Assembly: GCA_025526935.1 (NCBI GenBank)
Contig: JAHLKD010000035.1
Span: 62,001 to 126,000, forward strand
Direction of reading: 5' to 3'
DNA length: 64,000 nt
DNA from: Cladochytrium replicatum
Taxonomy: Eukaryota > Chytridiomycota > Chytridiomycetes > Cladochytriales > Cladochytriaceae
Position numbers and translations under genes: made by a program. The first letter of the stretch is position 1; each line of letters opens with the position of its first letter. The notes under the pieces were generated by a model that was given only the letters and a program-made list of their open reading frames with translations, made no database searches and was not told the DNA's origin. Positions 10,409 to 21,736 of this stretch are shown piece after piece.

Positions 10409-12758
10409 CTATTGAGCGATGTTTGGTGGCCAGTCGAGATGCACCGCCGTGACATCCAAACAAAGCACGTCCGCATAATCAACCACCTCTGTGTTCCTCT
10501 CTTTACTCACATGCCGCGTCACTTCCGCACCTTCCACACCCTCGATCCCAAGCAACCCCACCAAACTCGGCTTTGTGCGTCCATTATCTCCGTGCACAAA
10601 TTCTTTGATGTACGTCCCCGCGCTCGTGCGCATTTCGACTTCGATGAGCCGGTGGGGATCGCACGATGATATGTCGAGTGAGACCGTTCGACGGATGACA
10701 GCGGGCGCATCCTCGTTCTCGGGGTTGCCCTTTTGCTTGCCGCGACCGCGTGAGTTGCCTCCGCCTCGACCGTGTCGTCCGCGCTTCGATGGAATGGTTC
10801 TTGCTTCGTCGCCGTCGTCGGCCTTGCGTTTTCTGAAGTCGACAGCATCTGGATCTGGCTCTTCTACCCTATTCTCAGCCGGTGCGCTGGCCCTATTACG
10901 CTCTTCGGCATAAGCGTATGCACCGCTCTCAAAAAGATGCCGCTTGACTTCTTCGGGATCGACGAACTTGACCGTGATTGTATGGATCATCTTGTCCCGG
11001 GTCAGGTCCACTCGCCTAGCCACATGATTAAGATCGTCGACAAGATACCGCAATTCATTGATAATTACCGCGCAGAAACTCTAGAGGGAGTCTGCTGCTC
11101 CAACTCAAAGTCTGTGAGCCGATTGATCTCGTCCAACTTCTCCTTGGTCGTCGGAGCAGCAAGGCGAACCAAACACCTACATTGGATTGGTTTGAGTCAG
11201 AAGCACTGTCCATGGGATATTAGCGAAATCTCACCTGTATGATTTTTCTTTGGTCGCCGCCGACTCTCGCACAACATTGCTCTCTTCCCTGCTCACAACC
11301 TGCAGCCTCTCAAACCTGGCTTTCCCGACCGCCTTTTCGTTCACTTTCGTCTGGATCTCTTGGATCTCTTCATCGCTCACGTCGACGCGTTTGGGCTGCG
11401 TGATTTCAAGATAGAACGGCCTTCCTTCGCCTAAACAGAGGACGTCGGCGTCTTCTCTTCCCGCACTCGCAAATCTATGTCCTAATTTCACCAATATGAT
11501 GGTAAAAAAATGCAAACAGGCTGTATTTTACCTTCGCCTTTGAACAATGGCACCACGAGCTCGGCAATGAGCTCCTCCACAGAGGTTTCGGCAAGTCTCT
11601 GGCCACCTACAACCCAGGCGCTGTTGCTTACGCCTCTGTAGACCTTCAAGTACCGACCTGGCAGATATAATGTTGTCAATTTTGGCTGTTATCACCACGA
11701 GTGCTAAATTACCTCCAACATAAACGGACCCGTGAGATCCCTTAACCTCAATGAGTTTCCATGGGTGAAGCACTTTTGGTGGTGGGCAGAATGCACCCCT
11801 GTTGGATGATACGGGAAATGAGGTGGGTGATCTTTCATATCACTTGTCTGAGCTCACTCCGTAAGGTTGTCGAATGTACAGCGGTCTACGACCATCTTAA
11901 GGTCTTTCGATCCCATAGATTCAGGCACGCTTTCACCCTGGACAACGCAATCGTCACTTTAGACCGACCATAAACCAACCATAAGTCTTACTGCTCTGGA
12001 TCTGGAAAATCGGAGTCTGAAACCCAAGTTCCCAATATCTTTGAGATCTCTTGAGTCGATGTTCCACTGATCCGTGTCGAATGTCAAGTTGACTGTGAAC
12101 AAGCTCTTAAACCGAAAGATGAACAGATTGTAATGTTACGTAAACCAGATATGCTGGACAGTACCCGTACCTTGTAGTCATATTTCAGATCCGTGATCTT
12201 TTCAATTTCATCAATGATCATCATCTTAAAGATGTCCTTGACTTCCGGCGTTTCCTTCAACTTCTTCAGTCTGAACCTCTCCTCCTCCGTCATCGCCACC
12301 TTCTCATTCTCCGCCTCCTTCGATTCTCCCTCATCCTCAGCTCGATTTTCTCCCTTTCCATCATCGTCACCTTTCGTAGCCGTTCCATCCTGATCCACCA
12401 CCACAGCTTCGTTCCTCTTCTGCTCCAACCACAATGCCCCGCTCCGATTCCTGAGCACAGAAACCCACGCATTCAAAAACGAGATTCCAACCACGAAGGT
12501 CGTTGTCCCGGGCACGCGGTTCGTCCCGCCAACTTCGAGTCCAAGTTTGCTCGCAATTTTCGAGGGTGCTTTGTCGTGGAGCAGACCCAAGCAGAGCGAA
12601 CACGGCGAATCGCGAGTCACTTGAACAAGCGGCGCGTACACTTCCCTATCCCGGCATGGCGGTTTTGTGAAGCGAAGAAGGCACGCAGGACATGCGGCCG
12701 GGATGTGAGAATCCGACATTTTGTGAAAGGAAATGAAATTTTCTAGAGGCTTTGACAT
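10409..12758 (-). CDS. PUS10: tRNA pseudouridine synthase Pus10
   Basis: Eight exons: 12758-12171, 12105-11992, 11937-11858, 11798-11713, 11657-11532, 11481-11235, 11176-11069 and 11015-10409. All introns are 50-65 nt and the product is 651 residues. The N-terminal part carries a CPAC...CSLC zinc-binding pair of the Pus10 accessory domain. The catalytic half has 'VYVGGRYLKVYRGVSNSAWV', then 'SAGREDADVLCLGEGRPF' with the catalytic Asp, then 'LEQQTPSRVSARRVDLTRDK' and, near the C-terminus, 'MRTSAGTYIKEFVHGDNGRT'. Pus10 makes pseudouridine in the T-arm (positions 54/55) of tRNAs. Family members usually read VDVRxLGxGRPF; here the Arg after 'DV' is Leu. A Lys/Arg/Gly-rich insert of about 70 residues precedes the 'AGTYIKE' motif. 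The gene diverges from cobS with about 225 bp between starts. The start could also be the Met at residue 14. Confidence 0.9.
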
Positions 12759-12983
12759 TTTTTGGTAGAATTTGATTAAAAGGGTCTCAATAATGGGAAC
12801 CTGGTGCTGGGTATGATAGTCAGTTCATTGTAGTAGCATCCTTCAACGATGATCGTTAATTCCTGCATCCAGTACATAATTCGTCAGACAGACCCGCCAA
12901 AAACACCTTCCATGCTCCCTAAATACACTCCCATTTCTCTCCAAATTCCTACACCAAGCCACGTTCTGCCTGAGATCTATCAA
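12759..12983. promoter_or_regulatory. Shared intergenic region of divergent PUS10 and cobS
   Basis: About 225 bp separate the two start codons and must hold both promoters. No clear TATA box or repeated operator-like site was recognised. An upstream in-frame ATG for cobS at 12849 exists, but conservation does not support it. Confidence 0.4.
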
Positions 12984-14120
12984 ATGTCGCATGGACACGG
13001 AAGCGGCCATGGTGAGGGCCACGTTGGGCACTCGCCGCCTGCTCAAGACTCATCACAGTCGGATCAAAAAGAACACAAAGTTCACTCCCCAACGGAACCC
13101 GCCGCTGTCGCTTCTATGTCGTTATTCGGCCGTGAGCTGCGTGCTTTCTTGGCCTCGGTTATGTTCTTCACCAGGATCCCCGTCCCTCGCTGGGTCAGCC
13201 ACAATAATTACTGGCTGGGCCTGTCTGCGGGCTACTACCCCGTGATCGGTATCGTGAATAGGAACGATTTCGTGAGGTTGAGTTGGTTGACATAGTGGAA
13301 TACGTTTTTGTAGGAGTAATTGTGGGATTGTTCGGGTCTGTGTTCTTCTCGCTTGCGTTGTGGGTATGGGGTGACCCGTGGCTCGCTGCCGTCGCTTACA
13401 CTATGGCAACGGTAAGGTTCAATCTTACCCGCTGATTCACACACAAAAGTCTCATTCACTATGCATTGATAGGTATATCTCACTGGGGCATTCCACGAAG
13501 ATGGTCTCTCCGACATGTTCGACGGGTTTGGAGGCGGTTGGACCCGCGAAGCCATCTTTCGGGTAATAATCTTATGGACCGTCATAAAAGTATCCAGTGC
13601 TCAATTCTCCATGTATCAGATCATGCGCGACCCGCGCGTTGGAACCTACGGTGTCCTCGGCCTCACCCTCTGCGTCCAAGCAAAACTCTATTCTGTCGCC
13701 CGTCTCGCCCTCCAACTGCTCCCGCCCTCCCATACCCCCCTCACAACCTTCCTGATCCTCGCCCCGCGCCTCGTATCCGCGCACGTCCTGGGCCGCTGGT
13801 CCTGCTCCCTCCTCCTTCACATCTACATCTACGTCGAGAACGTTTCAGCTGAGGGCAAAGAGTTCAAGATGAACGTGTCCGTCTCGCGCGCGGCGTTTGC
13901 GGCCCTGAGCGCGTGGGTGATCGTCGCAGGCGCGTTTGCGAGCGTGGGGAGCTTTGCGAGGGAAGGGTGGGTCGTGTTTGGCGTAGCGGTGGGGATGACG
14001 TTTTTGCTGGGGCGGTATGTGAATGCAAAGATTGGGGGGGTGATTGGCGACTGTTTAGGCGCGATCAACCAGATTGTGGAGCTGTGTACATACCTCGCAC
14101 TCGTTGCTGTCAATAAGTGA
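12984..14120 (+). CDS. cobS: Adenosylcobinamide-GDP ribazoletransferase (cobalamin synthase, CobS)
   Basis: Four exons: 12984-13248, 13314-13411, 13473-13562 and 13620-14120. Introns of 65, 61 and 57 nt are GT-AG; the product is 317 residues. CobS joins adenosylcobinamide-GDP and alpha-ribazole-phosphate in the last steps of cobamide assembly and is an integral membrane enzyme. Diagnostic sequence: 'FHEDGLSDMFDGFGGGWTRE' with the Asp/Glu cluster for Mg2+, 'IMRDPRVGTYGVLGL', the 'LGRWS' segment and 'AKIGGVIGDCLGAINQIVEL'. Several hydrophobic segments follow the bacterial topology. Residues 1-16 are 'MSHGHGSGHGEGHVGH', a histidine-rich leader I do not know from bacterial CobS. Three spliceosomal introns exclude bacterial contamination, so this is a resident eukaryotic gene, probably of bacterial origin. 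The start at the His-rich Met follows an otherwise unconserved open stretch. Confidence 0.93.
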
Positions 14121-14613
14121 AAAAGTTATCCTGAAAACTGTGTAATCAAAAACACGTTCCCACAGTTAGCCAAGTGCTACTCACACCAACACACTCACCG
14201 TCGCGATCATCGAAGAAATCCTCATCCAGCCAGCAACCCATGCTTTGATCTCTTATTGATGCAATTCGATTTTGCTTGCATATGGGCAGGAAACAATTAA
14301 AGATGAAGGTGGCGAGCAGCTTTTGTGCTATCTTTACCAAAGGATCAGGATTGTGCGGACATTGGTTATGAATCCAGAAATCCAAGGATTAAACTGCAAA
14401 CACTTTAACCATATTAACACTCCCGATAAAGAGTCATTCACCTTCTCGTTCTTCTTTCCATTAGTAATATTTTTTATGTAGAACTTTTCACTGAAACTGT
14501 TATCGGACATAGAAAACTACAGAAACTGAGAAGGCCGATGCAACCGTTTGTCACCGCAAGCCCAATACTGCACCGCAAGAACAACCCAAAAAAAACTCGG
14601 GGGATTCTAGGGT
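14121..14613. other. Convergent intergenic region
   Basis: 3' flanks of cobS (plus) and the secreted-protein gene (minus). No gene is supported. Confidence 0.5.
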
Positions 14614-15476
14614 TTAGAAAAGTGCGACAGCGCCAATTACTGCGATACCGACAATGGCAGCCAGAGTAAGACCCGTGCCGCGGCTATAATTGTTGATGTT
14701 TCCGTTGGTGGAGCTCGTAGGGGGTCGCGATGTGGTAGCCGCAGGTGAAACCGCCAGCGGTGACGGGCTGGTAGCCGTTCCCCCGCTTCCACCACCGCCT
14801 CCGCTCCCACCGGTACCGGTTGTGGCAGTTGCGATGTTGTCTGTGTAGGTGACGGTGCCCGTTGCAGGTGTGGACTCGATGATCACGACGTACCATGTGC
14901 CTGCCGTGAAAGCGCACGTGGTGGACGGGCAGGTCGTGACGCGCAGGCAGGGCGAGCAGGTGGCTTGATAGATCAAGGGAGGAGAGATCGTGTTGTCGGA
15001 GGAGACGGTCGGGGTGTACGCGAGATATTGCGTGGACGAGAGGATGTAGGCCGACTGTTAAAAGTTTCCGAGTGAAGTGTGATTTAGAATGTTCGGAAAC
15101 GCAGATCATGGCTTGTACATACCACTGTGACCGTCGAAGTGAAGCTGTAGACATAGTTTGAGGCGGAAGGTGCAGTGATTCGGAAAAGGATGTAAGTTTC
15201 CCTGTGAGAAAACAAATTGAACATTAGTGTGATCTGACATAATTTCACAGGATCTACTCACGTCGCGTTCAGCGACAACACATCCGTTGCCCTCCTTTCA
15301 AGCTTGTGAGGTCCGCCGAACTTCTGTTCGATTTCTGTGCCAAGGATCATATCAGCACAAATGTCATGAGCATTTCAGATAGAGCCCGTACGCTTGGATA
15401 GGCCATCGTCAGCGGAAACAATGGATGTGCAAGCCAGCAAGGCTATGAGGAAAGCAGTCAGGAGTGCAGATCGCAT
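14614..15476 (-). CDS. Secreted protein with a C-terminal hydrophobic anchor (probably GPI)
   Basis: Exons 15476-15392, 15334-15262, 15201-15123 and 15054-14614 give 225 residues. The N-terminus 'MRSALLTAFLIALLACTSIV' is a clear signal peptide, cleaved near Ser/Ala-Asp-Asp. The ectodomain has a beta-rich look with Thr, Ser and Tyr, a 'CSPCLRVTTCPSTTC' Cys cluster and 'FTAGTWYVVI'. A Gly-rich then Ser/Thr/Pro-rich linker leads to a final hydrophobic stretch ending 'GIAVIGAVALF' at the stop, the layout of a GPI signal or C-terminal anchor. It is likely a cell-surface protein. I know no catalytic family for it. Confidence 0.82.
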
Positions 15477-15715
15477 TGTTGTATTCTTGAACGGACAAAC
15501 AGACGGCGCACGGCGCAGGGTTTTATTTATTCAGCACACAAAGTCACCGCCCCCAAAGGCGAAAATTTGATGGATGTCTCTACACATAAGGGACTTCAGG
15601 CAAGGTGTTGTTGATCTACAGCACGTGCACACACCAGCCCTATGTCCAATCATTCAGTCGGAGATTCGGTAATTCCGTTAAAGCTAGCGGATTGCTTACA
15701 GACGAGCATGTTCTA

Positions 15716-16640
15716 CTATTTCCCGACATCTACATTATAAATCTGACCAGTTCCTGAATTGGTGGATCGCCGGAGGGCGGGTTGGAGTGAAACTCGACGA
15801 CACCCACCTTCTTTCAAAGACCAGGTTTCATGGACACCAAAACCTTCTCGATTGGTGGAGATCCAAGGGCCACCTGATGCCCAAAGATTTCTCAAACCAA
15901 ATACTTTGTAGCGCTCAAGTGAGCCAGAAGAAGAATATAAAGGTTCTGGAGGGTCTGGAGTGGTGGAAATCGACAAGGATCACGTTTAAGTGCTCAGAGT
16001 ACGATTTCCGAAATGCAAGCGATCGTGGATGCATTGAAGTGCTTGATTGGTGGGACAAGCAATCCGGTGTCCCGTTTGAATACTGGAGAGAGCGCACAAT
16101 GGACGGTGCTTCTGAGAAAGGAAATACCGACGTGCTTGAATGCAGACATCCCGTTGAATGGACGAATCAGTCCATGGACAGACCAAAGAGTCCCGAAGTT
16201 CTCGAACGATGGAAAACAGCGGGTTTGGAATAGAAATACACCGAGATTGCGATCCGATATGCGACTAGAACGGAGAATTTTCGCATTCTCGAGTGGTGAC
16301 CTTGCCATTCGACGAATGTGGAGTCGTGAATGATATCTTGTATTCCGAAAATGGGCGGGCTGCTGAGTTATTTGAGTGGTGGTTGGGAAGCGGTCTTCGT
16401 TTCGAGTGGGACGCTGAGAACAACTCGTATTTGAGGAGCACTGCTAAGTACGGTCAGGCCATCAAGGGTATGTGAGATCGTGAGCGATTACTTTCATGGC
16501 GAAAAAGGTGGTTATGTAGAAGTTCTGGAGTGGCGAATGAACAGCAGTCTGTATTTTCGAGTGGGTCTTGAAAGATGACGTACTTCATTTGAAGATATGC
16601 GAGACCAGCGCTAGTCCTCGATTGGCTCGAGAGCCGCAAA
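15716..16640 (+). pseudogene. Ankyrin-like WW-repeat array, decayed
   Basis: The longest open part (15787-16233, 148 codons) contains spaced units such as 'NLLDWWRSKG', 'GLEWWKSTRITFKCSEYDF', 'CIEVLDWWDKQSGVPFEYW' and 'NTDVLE'. Another unit, 'AAELFEWWLGSGLRFEWDA', lies at about 16350-16412 in a different frame. Units recur about every 34 residues, as in the ankyrin-like 'VLEWWK' proteins I associate with chytrids. No start codon context or continuous frame exists. It is a relic of a repeat-protein family, with a second relic at 17.9-19.0 kb. Confidence 0.6.
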
Positions 16641-16861
16641 GACATGCTAACACCGAACTAGCAGTCGAAAAATGTGCAAATCTTGAGAGACGATTGAAAA
16701 TAAAATTCCGCAGGCTTTTTGACTTCCTCGTTAGATTTGACCAAAAGAATGTGTTCTTCCCCGAGCTATTACATTGTCCTGCTGTACTCTGACTCCATTT
16801 ATTGCATATCACGTTCGTTGCAAATCGAAGCTCCGAGATCAGGCATTTGCTGTCACACATA

Positions 16862-17678
16862 CTAAAGACGGTATTGTTGAGTGGAAGAACTCAGGAGGCG
16901 TGCTGCCGGGGCATCCATAAACCAGTATGCCTTGTCGGAAACTTGGTTCACTGAAGAGATGATAGCAATCAGCAATCTTTGCAAGTGTCGTGACACAAAA
17001 ATACAAACCTCTTGTAACAGGGAAATCTTCCTTCTGATCAAGTACCCTTGTCAACATGTCAGCCTTTCCTTCTCCAGTTGACACAAACGCGACCGCCTTG
17101 GCAGCCGCCAAAAGTGGATACGTGAACGTGATGCGTTGCGGCGGTGGCTTCGGGCTGTCCAGAAGATACGTAATCAAGCGCTGCTGCTCATTGAGCAACG
17201 GATGTCCAGGGAACAGCGAGCAGGTGTGACCGTCCGGACCCATTCCAAGCATGATCAGATCGAAAGCCGGCACACCCGACTGCTGGTTAAACACAGTCCG
17301 TATCGTCTCCTCATAAATCGCCGCAGCCTGGGCCGGGTTCGATACCAGTGCAGGGTGGATCGGGAAAACTCGACCGGGTGGTACGGGTACGTGCTGTAAG
17401 AACACTTTGTCCACAAGGCCGTGGTTCGAGTCGTCGCTTTCGTGCGGGACGCATCGCTCGTCGGCGTAAAAGACGTACCATTTGCTGAAGTCGACGGACT
17501 TGTTTGACTTTAAAGAGGCTGCGAAGGTTTGCGGCAGAGAGCCACCTGAGAGTGCGATTGCGAAGAAGCCGTGGTCTGCGATGGACTGTGCGGAGAGTTT
17601 TGCTACGAAATCGTCGAGAGCCTTTGAGACGGCTGGGACATCGTTGAGCACAAAAAGAGACGGAGGAACGTTGGGCAT
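16862..17678 (-). CDS. SOL3: 6-phosphogluconolactonase
   Basis: Two exons, 17678-17009 and 16950-16862, flank a 58-nt GT-AG intron; the product is 252 residues. The enzyme hydrolyses 6-phosphogluconolactone to 6-phosphogluconate in the oxidative pentose phosphate pathway in the cytosol. Hallmarks are 'FAIALSGGSLPQ', 'WYVFYADERCVP', 'FDLIMLGMGPDGHTCSLFPG' and 'HPLL'. Splicing adds the usual C-terminal 'DKAYWFMDAPAARLL' instead of the unrelated read-through tail. Length matches fungal Sol3/Sol4 proteins. The intact gene sits between two dead ankyrin-like arrays. Confidence 0.93.
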
Positions 17679-17919
17679 TTTGGAGCGGAAGTCACACGTT
17701 AGAAAGGAGTTAAAACTAAGAATCCTGTGTTGTTAAAAAAGATAGGGTTTTAAAAAGTATGATTGGAGGACGGAGAAAACCAGATGATCTTTTATGACTG
17801 CAAAGCATATGAAAAGTGATAGAATGTAAGAGTTCACTTAACATTCTCATCCGAAGAAGCACCAGATCCACCACAAACGTTTCATGTTATTTTTCAGTAA
17901 CATTAGCAATCAATATATC

Positions 17920-18976
17920 CAAATAAATATTTGGGCAGTGGGACACCCACAAGAAAACACAATGGGCGAGACGAGTGCCGAAGGGCAATCTTGTTCAGCA
18001 GTTATTCGACTATGGTGACCGTAGCAACACCGACGAAGCCATCTCATCTCCTGTGCTGCCGGAAATGGACATGTGGGTGTGCTCGAATGGTGGAAATCAA
18101 TGGGCCTCGAGCTGAAAGTCACGAAGCCCTGACTGGTGGGTTTTCAGACCCCTCTCGCCCACCAGACTGCCCCGATTTCAAAACCATGGCCGCGTTCCAG
18201 AATGGGGACTCGGATATTCCTCGAATGGTGGCGGACAAGGACACTCGACGTCACTTGGCCGCACTTTCTCCCCTCAGCCGTCTCGAACACAAATATCAAT
18301 TCTTGTAATGGTGGCTCGAAACTCGCACTGGCCCACATTTTGACCCTCTTTCCGTTCTGCCGCTCGCGAACAGAACCGGACAGGTGATCGTTGCTGGACT
18401 GGTCAGATCGAATGGCCGCCTGTTGATGCCGTTCCTGGACTGTTCTTCTTTGCTAAGCGGCGAGAAAATTGTTGAGGTTTCTGTAGTGTTGAGCGACTGG
18501 GGTAAAGATGGAGTGTGAACCGGAAACCATCTTCAGATTCGGCTGCTGGAAGAGATTCAAATTGCTTGATTGGTGGGAGAGATACGCTGGTGTTGGGTTT
18601 AATTACCCACAGCTTTATGGACAGAATATCAGATCTCAGGTGTGGAAATGCTAGAATGGTCGAACAGAAACATTCTTGGGCGAAGCAAAGAACTCGGAAA
18701 CCCTGGAGTAATGGGAAAAGCGAATTCAGAAACTGAAATACACACAACTTGCTCAATGCCAACCGAAAGGCTGACGTCGCGATTCTAGAATGGTGGAAAT
18801 CGAGCGGACTCACTCTGAAATACGAAAAGTGCAGCGCTATCATTGACTCTTCATTTCAGCGCAAGCACAATGTCAGAGTGCTAGAATGGTGTAAGGAGAG
18901 CGGACTTTGTGTGCATTGTATCTTTTCGGGAGACAAACAACTGCAGAAAATTCCAAAGAGTGCATCGTACTTTTAG
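17920..18976 (+). pseudogene. Second ankyrin-like WW-repeat array, decayed
   Basis: Many frame changes and stops occur. Readable units include 'VAILEWWKSSGLTLKYEKCS' and 'VRVLEWCKESGLCV' at about 18776-18920, plus short 'EWW'-like pieces in other frames at 18070-18600. Unit spacing and motif match the array at 15.7-16.6 kb. It is probably another dead member of the same family. Confidence 0.55.
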
Positions 18977-19095
18977 TCCCTCGTGGTTGGATGAGAACAT
19001 ACGTTCGATCGTGGAGGAGAACAACGGAGCCACCTGCAATTTCAAATGCCAGATAAAACGCTTGGAGATCAGAAAACCCCACTATCTTTTAATTT

Positions 19096-20084
19096 TCATT
19101 CCCGTTTCACTGGCAACTCATAGAACCGCTCAACTGATTCGCAAATCTCGGGAAGCTTTTCCCAAAGCATCAAGTGTCCACACTCGAGTGTCTCAACTGT
19201 GACGTTTCCATCACCTGCAAATGTCTTGATTGCTTCGATCTGTGGAGACTGCACGTAGTTCCCTTTAGTTGCGACAAACAACAACACCCTGGGCCGAATT
19301 TCGTCTCGTAAGTCTGGCAGTCCAGAGCACATCTTTCAAAACAAAAATCGGTCAATGAAATGATATTGCTTGTGACAGATATTTGTGTTACGTACCTCAC
19401 TAAACGCACATACGGCCATAGCAGGCGACCATCGGAACCTTTCCCTTGTCACACTGTCCAGTATACCCAAAGTCTCCAAATGATCCCTAAGTTCGTCCTC
19501 GACGTCCGGATGCACTCGCAGCATTTCCATTTGTTCCGTCATGTACCCCTCACGAACCAAGTAATCCTGATCCAACGCCGACATCATCGATTTCATCGCT
19601 TCTTCCCTCGATCCGAAAGTGGTGTCGCCGAGGTACTGCACTACCGTCGTTTCCACTCGCTCTCCCGAAAGCAAGAATACCGGATCGACCAACACCAGCG
19701 AACGAATTTTCGAACCGACTCTCGAGTACAGCCATATAGACAGAAACCCACCGAACGAGTGTCCGATTGCATCAAACTGCCTACAGAAAAATCGCAAAAC
19801 AATTAATTCACTTCCCACAAAACACTAATTTTTAAGTACCCTCCAGAGAGCTTTGGGTAAGCAGCGATGGTTTCGACCAAATCGCTTAGATGCTGGTTCA
19901 ACGACCATGGAGCGTTGAATGTGGAGTGACCGTGCCCACGGAGATCGACTGCGATCACTGGCCGGGTATGAAAGTGGGCTGCGAACCTCGACCATCTTTT
20001 CGAGTGGCCTTCGAGACAGTGGATTGCGAGGATGGGAATTCCAGATGCGGATTCGTTAAACGTCCTCGAGTTCAAGATTGTCAT
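19096..20084 (-). CDS. Alpha/beta hydrolase
   Basis: Exons 20084-19840, 19780-19396 and 19332-19096 give 288 residues. The order fits the fold: 'IPILAIHCLEGHSKRW' (oxyanion region), 'VIAVDLRGHGHS', nucleophile elbow 'FDAIGHSFGGFLS' with the catalytic Ser, a helical cap, and the C-terminal 'ECGHLMLWEKLPE' with the catalytic His. The acid may be an Asp in the block after 'VLLFVATKGNY'. The substrate is unknown; the family covers lipases, esterases and epoxide hydrolases. An upstream in-frame Met at 20141 adds 19 non-conserved residues. I chose the Met just before the first strand. Confidence 0.85.
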
Positions 20085-20141
20085 GATTATTGATGTTCCA
20101 CACCACCGGTATTCCCGATGGCACGGCCTGTCTGTGGACAA

Positions 20142-20665
20142 GCAACCAAAACTATTTGGTACGCATCATTCGTTAACCAATTTAAAATTAGCAAACAAGA
20201 AATGTTTGAAGCAACATACCCCCAGCTCATAACTATTCACTCCTCAACATTTAAATTTCCGCTTGAGCTACGTGCCAACTTGTGAGCATAAAGCGATTTT
20301 CGGTTTTGATCCTTAAAGCTTGTTCTAATCCTCAAAAGTTCAAGTCTAAGACATCACCAGCTTGCTTCCTTTCAGAGTATGTGCTCAAAACGTGTGAAGC
20401 TGGCATGTCTGATGGGAGCATTCCTCGCTGCCCGAAATGATGTTTATCCAGAAGCCAGCATTCCAATGGAAAGCTAAAACTCAGCTCCGGAACTCAACGC
20501 ACCTTTTGGCCATGCTTTTCAAGTTCGTATTTTGTATTCATATCAATGTATTCCAAGTTACCCAAAATTGAGCAATGACACACAACTAGCTCACGAACTC
20601 AATGCTCCTTTTGGCTTGCTGTTGAGGATTCCAAGTTATCAAATCAAAATCAAGCAGACGTCCGA
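20142..20665. other. Intergenic, no gene seen
   Basis: A stretch near 20440-20640 has two similar segments ('ctcaacgcaccttttggcc' at about 20496 and 'ctcaatgctccttttggctt' at about 20600), a degenerate short direct repeat. No coding signal was found. Confidence 0.4.
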
Positions 20666-21329
20666 TTATGACAAACTACAAAGACATATGATAATCAACA
20701 AGATCAAAAACCCCAATGGTCCAAGAACGAAATAAGCAATTTCCAACGCCAGCTCAGTCCCGTCATCCTCCAGTTCGGCACGGTACACATCCGCCTTTGC
20801 AATTTCACTGCAGTTGTGATTCACACCCGCAACTGTCACAATGGTGGCATTACCCGACGTGCAGTTATAAAACTCCTCGCATTCGTATGCTTCATTATTG
20901 GCAATCACAACTTTTTGTAAACCACAAACAGAATGAGCACCCTGGAAAGGAAATAGGGCTTGATCTCACCTGTATGATTCTTTTTACAGGCTTCCGTGTG
21001 GAAGTAGACGAAACCACCAACAAAAACATAGGGCTTGCCTGGTTAAACATCCTGTTAGGGAAAATATTCCGACGTTGATATGTCACTGTCACGCTTACCC
21101 GTTGGATGGTATCGATTCGTACTTCCACTTTTGCCACCACCTTTACTTCTGCCACCACCGCGATTACTCCCACCTTTACTACCTTTCAACAAGGTTCGTT
21201 AGCGAGGGAAACCACGTATTAATGCATGGCGTTTAAACCTTTGGAGTTTACGAGTGGCGCGCACACGAGTAGTAAAATGAGAGTAAATAGTATCCATCGG
21301 CATCTAGATGATCCTTGTTTGGAAGCCAT
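20666..21329 (-). CDS. Small type I membrane protein with Gly-rich ectodomain
   Basis: Exons 21329-21239, 21182-21099, 21038-20970 and 20910-20666 give 162 residues. The N-terminus has a signal peptide ('RWILFTLILLLVCAPLVNS'). A Gly/Ser/Lys-rich segment of 'GGGRSKGGGKSGS' type follows, then 'YVFVGGFVYFHTEACKKNHT' and a Cys-containing part with 'YECEEFYNCTSGN'. One membrane span, 'FVLGPLGFLILLIIICL', lies at the very C-terminus. The last acceptor (at 20911) was chosen because the nearer AG breaks the frame. It is probably a surface protein; function is unknown. Confidence 0.7.
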
Positions 21330-21736
21330 GATTTGGTATGTTTCGGTAGTGGCGGCCACATCGTATTTATTGAAACGTTGTGGAACGCCAGTAACAGCAG
21401 TGGAGCATTCAAGAAGACGTTGCTGTTTTGTTATGAACCCTGGAGTGCCACAGAAAAAATTTGGCCAATTTCTTGACCAACCGAGGAAAGTCAGAGGCTT
21501 TATGAGAGACAATGAAGGCTTCTAACGATGGCAGTCGCGCTGTCGCGCAAAGAGATGGGGATGAATAAATGGATCAAACTAAAGCAATTCTGCTAGAGAC
21601 GAGACGTGACACGGTTTGATTGATGATAATGGAAAGCCGATCCTTTCCCGGAATGAGAAAGCAAACCAGTTTGACCTCGGGTTGATCCATATTTGCATTG
21701 TACAAAGTAGCGAGAACAAAAAGTCGTGTCAAACAA
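21330..21736. other. Intergenic, no gene seen
   Basis: This lies between the small membrane protein start and the PSMA3 stop, both on the minus strand. Shadow frames only. Confidence 0.5.

Noticed and set aside
12984-14120. Bacterial contamination as the source of CobS
   Set aside because: Three spliceosomal introns interrupt conserved motifs and the gene is contiguous with fungal genes.
16839-17008. Read-through C-terminus of 6-phosphogluconolactonase
   Set aside because: Unspliced tail does not resemble the family, while removal of 16951-17008 restores the conserved end.
19096-20141. Alpha/beta hydrolase start at 20141
   Set aside because: The extra 19 residues are Arg/Cys-rich and precede the first strand without similarity; the Met at 20084 fits the family better.
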